Shown in pieces: positions 58,440-64,000 of a DNA stretch of 64,000 bases. Position numbers and translations under genes: made by a program. Position 1 is the stretch's first letter; every line of letters starts with the position of its first letter. This DNA comes from Streptomyces coeruleorubidus (lineage in GTDB: Bacteria; Actinomycetota; Actinomycetes; Streptomycetales; Streptomycetaceae): assembly GCF_008705135.1 (NCBI RefSeq), contig NZ_CP023694.1, forward strand, positions 5,189,001 to 5,253,000. The letters run 5' to 3'. The notes beneath the pieces were generated by a model. It did no database searches and had not been told where the DNA came from. It was given only the letters and a program-made list of their open reading frames with translations.

Positions 58440-59903
58440 ATGTCGTCGTCCTACTTCACCGACCTTGCACAGCAGTACATCGACGGTGAGTGGCGCCCGG
58501 GTACCGGTTCCTGGGACATCATCGACTTCAACCCGTACGACGACGAGAAGCTGGCGTCGATCACGATAGCCACCGTCGACGAGGTCGACCAGGCGTACCA
58601 GGCGGCCGCCCGGGCCCAGAAGCAGTGGGCCGCGACCAACCCCTACGTCCGCCGTGGCGTCTTCGAGAAGGCCCTGAGGCTCATCGAGGAGCGCGAGGCC
58701 GAGATATCCGAGGCGATCGTCGCCGAGCTCGGCGGGACGCGCCTGAAGGCCGCCTTCGAACTGCACCTCGCCAAGGAGTTCCTGCGCGAGGCGGTCCAGC
58801 TCGCGCTGCGCCCCGAAGGCCGGATCCTCCCCTCGCCGGTGGACGGCAAGGAGAACCGCGTCTACCGCGTACCGGTCGGCGTCGTGGGCGTGATCAGCCC
58901 CTTCAACTTCCCGTTCCTGCTCTCGATCAAGTCCGTCGCCCCGGCGCTCGCGCTCGGCAACGCCGTGGTGCTCAAGCCGCACCAGAACACGCCGATCGTC
59001 GGCGGCGCCCTGGTCGCGAAGATCTTCGAGGACGCGGGGCTGCCCGGCGGTCTGCTGAACGTCGTCATCACCGACATCGCGGAGATCGGCGACGCCTTCC
59101 TCGAGCACCCGGTGCCCAAGGTCATCTCCTTCACCGGCTCCGACCAGGTCGGCCGGCACGTGGCCACCGTCTGCGCCCGGCAGTTCAAGCGCTCAGTCCT
59201 CGAACTCGGTGGCAACAGCGCGCTGGTGGTCCTCGACGACGCCGACATCGACTACGCGGTCGACGCGGCCGTCTTCAGCCGGTACGTCCATCAGGGCCAG
59301 GTCTGCATGGCCGCCAACCGCATCCTGGTCGACCGGACCGTCGCCGGCGAGTTCACCGAGAAGTTCGTCGCCAAGGTGAAGACCCTCAAGGCGGGCGACC
59401 CGCGCGACCCGGAGACCGTCATCGGCCCGGTCATCAACTCCTCGCAGGCGGACGCCGTCGCGGGCGCGGTCGAGCAGGCCCTCGCCGAGGGCGCCACGGC
59501 CCTGGTGCGCGGCGGGCGCATCGACAACCTCGTCGAGCCGTCCGTCCTGACCGGCCTGCCCGCCGACTCGGCCCTGCTGCGGCAGGAGGTCTTCGGCCCG
59601 GTCGCCTTCCTCGTCCCGTTCGACGGCGAGGAGGAGGCCGTACGCCTCGTCAACGACACCCCGTACGGCCTGAGCGGCGCCGTCCACACCGGTGACATCG
59701 AGCGCGGTGTGAACTTCGCCAAGCAGATCGACACCGGCATGTTCCACGTGAACGACGGCACCGTCCACGACGAGCCGATCGTCCCGTTCGGCGGCGAGAA
59801 GCACTCGGGTCTGGGCCGGCTCAACGGCGAGACGATGCTGGACTCCTTCACCACGCTGAAGTGGATCTCCGTGCAGCACGGGCGGAGCGGTTTCCCGTTC
59901 TAG
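58440..59903 (+). CDS. NAD(P)-dependent aldehyde dehydrogenase
   Basis: A 487-residue enzyme from ATG 58440. Catalytic Glu is in LELGGNSALVVL and catalytic Cys in YVHQGQVCMAANRI; PFNFPFLLSIKSVAPALALGNAVVLKPH and FTGSDQVGRHV form the cofactor region (read in parts). It looks like the benzaldehyde/vanillin dehydrogenase-like branch of the superfamily, but the aldehyde cannot be fixed from sequence. It is a single gene with its own terminator. Confidence 0.95.
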   Translation: MSSSYFTDLAQQYIDGEWRPGTGSWDIIDFNPYDDEKLASITIATVDEVDQAYQAAARAQKQWAATNPYVRRGVFEKALRLIEEREAEISEAIVAELGGTRLKAAFELHLAKEFLREAVQLALRPEGRILPSPVDGKENRVYRVPVGVVGVISPFNFPFLLSIKSVAPALALGNAVVLKPHQNTPIVGGALVAKIFEDAGLPGGLLNVVITDIAEIGDAFLEHPVPKVISFTGSDQVGRHVATVCARQFKRSVLELGGNSALVVLDDADIDYAVDAAVFSRYVHQGQVCMAANRILVDRTVAGEFTEKFVAKVKTLKAGDPRDPETVIGPVINSSQADAVAGAVEQALAEGATALVRGGRIDNLVEPSVLTGLPADSALLRQEVFGPVAFLVPFDGEEEAVRLVNDTPYGLSGAVHTGDIERGVNFAKQIDTGMFHVNDGTVHDEPIVPFGGEKHSGLGRLNGETMLDSFTTLKWISVQHGRSGFPF

Positions 59904-59917
59904 ACCTCAACGGCGGT

Positions 59918-59946
59918 CCCTTGCGGACAGAACCTGACCGCAAGGG
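59918..59946 (+). terminator. Terminator after the aldehyde dehydrogenase gene
   Basis: CCCTTGCGG (59918-59926) pairs with CCGCAAGGG (59938-59946) across an 11-base loop, 15 bases after the stop; the arms extend outward with one mismatch. Confidence 0.8.
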
Positions 59947-60004
59947 TCCGTAACTTCGTCTGTGTCGGGGGAGAGGCCCCCGGATCCGGCGAAAGGCGGC
60001 GGTC

Positions 60005-60553
60005 ATGGTCACTCACGTTCCCGCGGAGGCACCCGGCGACGAGCGCGGAGCGCTGCTCTCCTTCATCGAGGAGCAGCGCGGCGGCATCCGGCGGGCGGTG
60101 CTGGGGCTGACCGAGGAGCAGGCCGCGAGCACGCCCAGCGCCAGTGAGCTGTCGCTCGGCGGGCTGCTCAAGCACGTCGCCGAGGTCGAGCAGGGCTGGA
60201 TCGCGCGTGCCAAGGGCGAGCCGCCGGCCGTCCAGCGGGACGAGTCGAACTGGCACGAGTGCTTCCGGCTGGTGGGCGACGAAAGCGTGGAGTCCTGTCT
60301 CGCGTACTACGAGAAGGTGGCGGCCGAGACGGAGGCGTTCATCCGATCGGCGCCCAGCCTCGACGACACCTTCCTGCTGGAGAAGACGTCCTGGAACCCG
60401 AAGGACGAGTGGCTCTCGCTGCGCTGGGTGTGCCTGCACCTGATCCGCGAGACGGCCCGGCACGCCGGCCACGCCGACATCATCCGGGAGTCGCTGGACG
60501 GCGCCACCGCCTTCGAACTGGTGGCGAAGGAGCAGGGCAGCTCCTGGGGCTGA
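60005..60553 (+). CDS. DinB-fold protein (DUF664-like)
   Basis: A 182-residue four-helix protein from ATG 60005. Metal-binding histidines of the DinB/YfiT type are visible in GGLLKHVAEVEQGW and RETARHAGHADIIRESLDG. In actinobacteria this fold includes mycothiol- or bacillithiol-dependent transferases and many uncharacterised proteins. It is followed 25 bases later by the PadR gene on the same strand; no functional link is known. Confidence 0.9.
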   Translation: MVTHVPAEAPGDERGALLSFIEEQRGGIRRAVLGLTEEQAASTPSASELSLGGLLKHVAEVEQGWIARAKGEPPAVQRDESNWHECFRLVGDESVESCLAYYEKVAAETEAFIRSAPSLDDTFLLEKTSWNPKDEWLSLRWVCLHLIRETARHAGHADIIRESLDGATAFELVAKEQGSSWG

Positions 60554-60578
60554 GGCCCTGTGGTTCTACGCTGGCCCC

Positions 60579-61220
60579 ATGTCAGCGATCCGTCTCCTCG
60601 TGCTCGGCGCGGTCCGCATGCACGGGCGGGCCCACGGCTACCAGGTGCGCAACGACCTGGAGTACTGGGGCGCGCACGAGTGGTCCAGCGCCAAGCCCGG
60701 CTCGATCTACCACGCCCTGAAGCAGATGGCGAAGCAAGGGCTGCTGCACGCGCACGAGGTCGCCCCGTCCACGGCCGGCGGCCCGCCGCGCACGGAGTAC
60801 GAGCTCACCGGGCAGGGGACCGAGGAGTACTTCCGGCTGCTGCGCGAGGCGCTGGTCACGTACGACCAGCGGGGGGACGTGAAGACGGCCGCCGTCGGCT
60901 TCGTCGTCGACCTGCCGCGGGCCGAGGCGGTCGCGCTGCTGAAGGAGCGCACCCTGCGGATCGAGCAGTGGCGGGCCTCCGTCCTGGAGCACTACGTCCC
61001 CGAGGAGGGGTCCGGACAACTGGGCCACATCGGCGAGATCATGAACATGTGGGTCCACACGGCCGACTCCGAGGCCGAGTGGACCCGCGGTCTCATCGAG
61101 CGCATCGAGGGCGGTGCCTACACCTTCGCCGACGAGGGCGACCCGTTCGTCGGCGTGCTGGCCGAGGGCGCGGAGAACCCGTACGCGACGGGGGAGCGGC
61201 ACCCGGAGGACGACCGCTAA
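60579..61220 (+). CDS. PadR-family transcriptional regulator
   Basis: A 213-residue regulator from ATG 60579. The N-terminal PadR winged helix (LVLGAVRMHGRAHGYQVRNDLE; GSIYHALKQMAKQGLL) is followed by a Vir-type C-terminal helical domain (about 95-200). It lies upstream of a drug-type ABC transporter with TCAAnnTTGA palindromes in between, the usual arrangement for a PadR repressor controlling an efflux pump. Confidence 0.95.
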   Translation: MSAIRLLVLGAVRMHGRAHGYQVRNDLEYWGAHEWSSAKPGSIYHALKQMAKQGLLHAHEVAPSTAGGPPRTEYELTGQGTEEYFRLLREALVTYDQRGDVKTAAVGFVVDLPRAEAVALLKERTLRIEQWRASVLEHYVPEEGSGQLGHIGEIMNMWVHTADSEAEWTRGLIERIEGGAYTFADEGDPFVGVLAEGAENPYATGERHPEDDR

Positions 61221-61230
61221 TCAAATTTGA
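61221..61230. promoter_or_regulatory. PadR operator candidate, distal half
   Basis: TCAAATTTGA, a perfect 10-bp palindrome starting at the base after the PadR stop codon. It matches the site at 61264-61279 and lies 46 bases before it. Confidence 0.6.
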
Positions 61231-61263
61231 CGAATGGAAGGCCCGGGGTTACCTTCGAGCGTG

Positions 61264-61279
61264 TAGTCAAGTTTGACTA
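61264..61279. promoter_or_regulatory. PadR operator candidate, promoter-proximal
   Basis: TAGTCAA-GT-TTGACTA, a perfect palindrome 14 bases before the ABC ATPase start, overlapping the expected promoter or leader. Confidence 0.7.
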
Positions 61280-61293
61280 GCGAGGGAGTCCCT

Positions 61294-62244
61294 GTGGCCG
61301 ACACGGCGATCACCGTCGATGGCGCGGAGAAGAGATACGGCGGAAAGAAGGCGCTGGACGGGCTCGACCTGCGGGTCGCGCGCGGCACGGTGCACGGGGT
61401 GCTCGGCCCGAACGGCGCGGGCAAGACCACCCTGGTGAGGGTCCTGTCCACCCTGCTGCGACCCGACGCGGGCCGGATCGAGGTGTCCGGGCACGACGTG
61501 GTGCGCGAGGCGTACGCCGTACGGCTGCGCATCGGCCTGCTCGGCCAGCACGCCGCGCTCGACGAGGAACTGGGCGGGCGGCAGAACCTGGAGCTGTTCG
61601 GCCGGCTGCACCACCTGGGCGCGAGGCGGGCACGCGCGCGTGCCGACGAGCTCCTGGAGCGCTTCGACCTGGCCGACACCGGCCGCAAGGCGGTCCGGCA
61701 GTACAGCGGCGGCATGCGGCGCCGCCTGGACCTCGCGGCCTCCCTGATCACCGAACCGGAGGTGCTGTTCCTGGACGAGCCGACCACCGGCCTCGACCCG
61801 CGCGGCCGCGCCGAGGTGTGGGACTCCGTCCGCTCCCTGGTCGGCGGCGGTACGACGGTCCTGCTCACCACGCAGTACCTGGAGGAGGCCGACCAGCTCG
61901 CCGACCGCATCTCGGTCGTCGACGCCGGCCGGGTCATCGCCGAGGGCACCGCGGACGAGCTGAAGGCGGAGACCGGCGGCGACCGCATCGACGTGGTCCT
62001 GCGGGAGGCTGGCCAACTGGGCGCGGCTGTCGCCCTGCTGCCGCTCACCGGAGTCACCGTCGACACCGACCGCCGCCTGCTGAGCGCCCCGGTGACCGAC
62101 CGCATGGAGGCGCTCTCCGGAGTCGTACGGGCCCTCCAGGAGGCCGGCATCGAGGCGGAGGACGTCGCCCTGCGCCGCCCGACGCTGGACGAGGTGTTCC
62201 TGCACCTCACCGGGGACGACCGCCGAGTGAAGGAGGCCGCGTGA
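61294..62244 (+). CDS. DrrA-like ABC transporter ATPase
   Basis: A 316-residue ATPase; GTG 61294 follows GAGGGAG (an in-frame TTG at 61273 lies inside the operator). Walker A GPNGAGKTT, Q-loop IGLLGQHAALDEELGG, signature YSGGMRRRLDLAASL, Walker B VLFLDEPTTGLDP and the switch region TTQYLEEAD are all present. The C-terminal extension (about 230-316) is of the DrrA drug-export type. It forms an efflux pump with the overlapping permease gene, probably repressed by PadR. Confidence 0.95.
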   Translation: MADTAITVDGAEKRYGGKKALDGLDLRVARGTVHGVLGPNGAGKTTLVRVLSTLLRPDAGRIEVSGHDVVREAYAVRLRIGLLGQHAALDEELGGRQNLELFGRLHHLGARRARARADELLERFDLADTGRKAVRQYSGGMRRRLDLAASLITEPEVLFLDEPTTGLDPRGRAEVWDSVRSLVGGGTTVLLTTQYLEEADQLADRISVVDAGRVIAEGTADELKAETGGDRIDVVLREAGQLGAAVALLPLTGVTVDTDRRLLSAPVTDRMEALSGVVRALQEAGIEAEDVALRRPTLDEVFLHLTGDDRRVKEAA

Positions 62245-63002
62245 CCGCCTATGCCCTGACCGACTCCTGGACCATGACCCGCCGGGAACTCGCCCGCTGG
62301 GCGCGGCAGCCGGTCCAGCTGGTCGTCAACCTCATCTTCCCGGTGATGCTGCTGCTCATGTTCGGCTACCTGATCGGCGGCGGCCGGGGGGTGAACGGCG
62401 AGTACCGCGACTACCTGATCCCCGGCATGCTCGCGCTCACCATGGCCTTCGGCCTGGAGGGCACGATGATCGCCGTCACCCGGGACCTCGACAAGGGCGT
62501 CATCGACCGCTTCCGCTCGATGCCCATGGCCGACGGGGCCGTCCTGGTGGGCCGTTCGGCGGCCGACATGCTCCAGTCGGCGATGGCCCTGGTGGTGCTC
62601 ATCGGCGTGGGCGCCGCGCTCGGCTGGCGGGTCCACGGCGGTCCGGTGGCCTTCCTGGGAGCCGTGGGCCTGCTGCTCCTGTTCCGGTTCGCCATGCTGT
62701 GGATCGGCATCTACCTGGCGCTGGTGGCCGGAAAGCCGGAGATGGTCCAGGCCGTGCAGATCCTGGTCTGGCCCATCGGCTTCCTGTCCAACGCCCTGGC
62801 CCTCCCCGACACCATGCCCGGCTGGCTCGGCACGGTCGTCGAGTGGAACCCCATGTCCCACACGGCCACGGCCGTACGGGACCTGTTCGGCACCCCCGGC
62901 GCGGAGTCCGGGCACGTGGGGGCGGCGCTCGTCTGGCCCCTGGCCCTGCTGGCGGTGTTCTTCCCGCTGGCGGTACGGAGGTTCGGGCGGCTGAGCCGCT
63001 AG
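62241..63002 (+). CDS. DrrB-like ABC-2 type permease
   Basis: A 253-residue membrane protein; GTG 62241 overlaps the ATPase stop (GTGA), with AAGGAGG upstream. Six hydrophobic segments and the ABC-2 family features (YLIPGMLALTMAFG; DLDKGVIDRFRSMPM; NPMSHTATAVRDLF) place it with DrrB-type drug exporters. Its stop codon lies inside the terminal inverted repeat of a MITE-like element. Confidence 0.95.
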   Translation: MTAYALTDSWTMTRRELARWARQPVQLVVNLIFPVMLLLMFGYLIGGGRGVNGEYRDYLIPGMLALTMAFGLEGTMIAVTRDLDKGVIDRFRSMPMADGAVLVGRSAADMLQSAMALVVLIGVGAALGWRVHGGPVAFLGAVGLLLLFRFAMLWIGIYLALVAGKPEMVQAVQILVWPIGFLSNALALPDTMPGWLGTVVEWNPMSHTATAVRDLFGTPGAESGHVGAALVWPLALLAVFFPLAVRRFGRLSR

Positions 63003-63179
63003 GGCGTGTCCGTAAAGTCCCGTCGTCCGCCCGGAGGGCGGGCCCTGCGGCGTTCGGTGCGTGCTCTCGGCGTGCCGGGCGGACGCCCGCGTACTGGTTG
63101 TACGTGGGTGTTCGGCCGGTGCGGCGAGAGTGCGTGCCGGGCGTCGCGGGGCAGGCGGGACTTTGCGGACACGCCCTAG
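62999..63179. mobile_element. 181-bp MITE-like element with 24-bp terminal inverted repeats
   Basis: The left end begins CTAGGGCGTGTCCGTAAAGT (62999 onward) and the right end is its complement ending at 63179, with one mismatch over 24 bases. There is no coding capacity for a transposase, and the GC-rich interior can fold further. CTAG is present at both outer ends. The sequence CTGAGCCGCTAG occurs at 62991-63002 and again at 63190-63201, and CTAGTGATGGA is also duplicated on the right side, indicating target-site rearrangement. Confidence 0.8.
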
Positions 63180-63197
63180 TGATGGAGCCCTGAGCCG

Positions 63198-64000
63198 CTA
63201 GTGATGGAACCCGGTCGCCGCGCCCTTGTCCTGCGTGAAGGGGCGCGGCTGCCGGCGCAGTTCCGGCAGCAGCCGTTCCAGGTCCTGGGCGAGCAGCTCG
63301 GCGAGGTCGGCGGAGAAGCCGTTGCGGCACACCACCCGCAGCACCGACAGGTCCTCCCGGTGCGGCGGGAAGGTGTACGCGGGCACCAGCCAGCCGCTCT
63401 CGCGCAGCCGCCGTGAGACGTCGAAGACGTCGTACCACGTCACGTCCGGGGCGGTCGTGAAGGCGAATACCGGCAACTCGTCGCCCCGGGTGAGCAGCCG
63501 GAAGTCACCCAGCGCCTCGATCCGCCCGGCGAGCCCCGTGGCCACGTCCCGCGCGGCCTGCTGCACGGCCCGGTAGCCGTCCCGGCCCAGCCGCAGGAAC
63601 GTGTAGTACTGCGCCACGACCTGCGCGCCCGGCCGCGAGAAGTTCAGCGCGAACGTCGGCATGTCGCCGCCCAGGTAGTTGACCCGGAACACCAGCTCCT
63701 CCGGCAGCGCGTCCGCGTCCCGCCACAGCGCCCAGCCGACGCCCGGGTAGACGAGCCCGTACTTGTGCCCCGAGGTGTTGATCGACGCCACCCTCGGCAG
63801 CCGGAAGTCCCACACCAGGTCCTCGTCGAGGAACGGCGCGACCATGGCACCGGACGCCCCGTCGACATGCACGGGGATGTCGAGTCCGGTGCGCTCCTGC
63901 ACCGCGTCCAGCGCCGCGCACAGCTCGGCGACCGGCTCGTAGGACCCGTCGAAGGTCGAGCCGAGGATCCCGACGACCCCGATGGTGTTCTCGTCGCACA
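63198..64000 (-). CDS. gadB: Glutamate decarboxylase, 5' part off the right edge
   Basis: The C-terminal about 267 codons of a PLP-dependent decarboxylase; the start lies beyond base 64000. Conserved features include IPVHVDGASGAMVAPF, the PLP-lysine motif SINTSGHKYG, YPGVGWALWRD and a C-terminus ending TGFHH, as in GadA/GadB proteins. It converts glutamate to GABA, often for acid tolerance. It converges with the ABC permease, and the MITE-like element lies between them. Confidence 0.93.
   Translation of the reverse strand, partial: CDENTIGVVGILGSTFDGSYEPVAELCAALDAVQERTGLDIPVHVDGASGAMVAPFLDEDLVWDFRLPRVASINTSGHKYGLVYPGVGWALWRDADALPEELVFRVNYLGGDMPTFALNFSRPGAQVVAQYYTFLRLGRDGYRAVQQAARDVATGLAGRIEALGDFRLLTRGDELPVFAFTTAPDVTWYDVFDVSRRLRESGWLVPAYTFPPHREDLSVLRVVCRNGFSADLAELLAQDLERLLPELRRQPRPFTQDKGAATGFHH

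Overview
The window is very GC-rich actinomycete chromosome, almost certainly Streptomyces. Support comes from the codon bias, frequent GTG/TTG starts, ATGA/GTGA gene overlaps, two AfsR-like SARP regulators, a Zur-type locus of zinc-independent ribosomal proteins, and a whiJ-like DUF397/ATPase/XRE locus. No tRNA, rRNA or CRISPR array was seen.

Region 1 (1 to about 25.2 kb, probably reaching about 38 kb) is a nonribosomal peptide biosynthetic cluster. A divergent acyl-CoA dehydrogenase homologue (cut by the left edge) faces a tightly packed operon: SbnA-like and SbnB-like enzymes making L-2,3-diaminopropionate (Dap), an MbtH protein, a two-module NRPS (A-T-C-A-T), a three-module NRPS (C-A-T-C-A-T-C-A-T) ending in a fused beta-lactamase/PBP-like domain, an ornithine-carbamoyltransferase-fold enzyme, an MFS exporter, two SyrP-like Fe(II)/2-oxoglutarate oxygenases and a 76-codon small gene between the oxygenases. 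Dap synthesis plus a carbamoyltransferase plus an acyl-CoA dehydrogenase homologue is the set used in viomycin/capreomycin pathways for 3-ureidoalanine and its dehydro form. Here it serves a different assembly line, with no capreomycidine genes visible. My hand-read A-domain codes suggest a pentapeptide: a Gln-like first position (which could be ureidoalanine), then Asn-like, Thr, Asn-like, Asn-like. The Asn-type residues are plausible substrates for the oxygenases. I do not recognise a known product.

Region 2 (25.3-34.1 kb) holds a PmtA-like methyltransferase, a MacB/FtsX-type ABC transporter, a type II thioesterase, a DedA protein and a DesK/NarL-type two-component system. A shared palindromic motif lies before the transporter/thioesterase and before the sensor kinase. 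A LuxR-type regulator follows. Region 3 (34.2-38.2 kb) has a tiny secreted peptide with a duplicated DLPWT motif, an AfsR-like SARP and a decayed fragment of a KamA (lysine 2,3-aminomutase family) gene.

Region 4 (38.2-52.4 kb) is mixed chromosomal content: a PucR-type regulator with a GABA-permease-like transporter, an AraC/GyrI regulator, a family 2 glycosyltransferase, a second SARP with a hexanucleotide microsatellite in its 5' end, a family A DNA polymerase-like protein, a Clp-N/HTH protein with likely autoregulatory palindromes, a LysE exporter, a DUF2786 protein and a DUF4232 lipoprotein.

Region 5 (52.5-55.8 kb) contains a second small lipoprotein and the zinc-starvation ribosome locus: rpsN-rpmB diverging from rpmG-rpmE2-cobW-like-rpsR around one Zur box. 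Region 6 (55.8-64 kb) carries the whiJ-like locus with a repeated 27-nt promoter element, an aldehyde dehydrogenase, a DinB-fold protein, a PadR-regulated ABC transporter with two palindromic operators, a 181-bp MITE-like element at the transporter's stop codon, and the 3' part of a glutamate decarboxylase gene running off the right edge.
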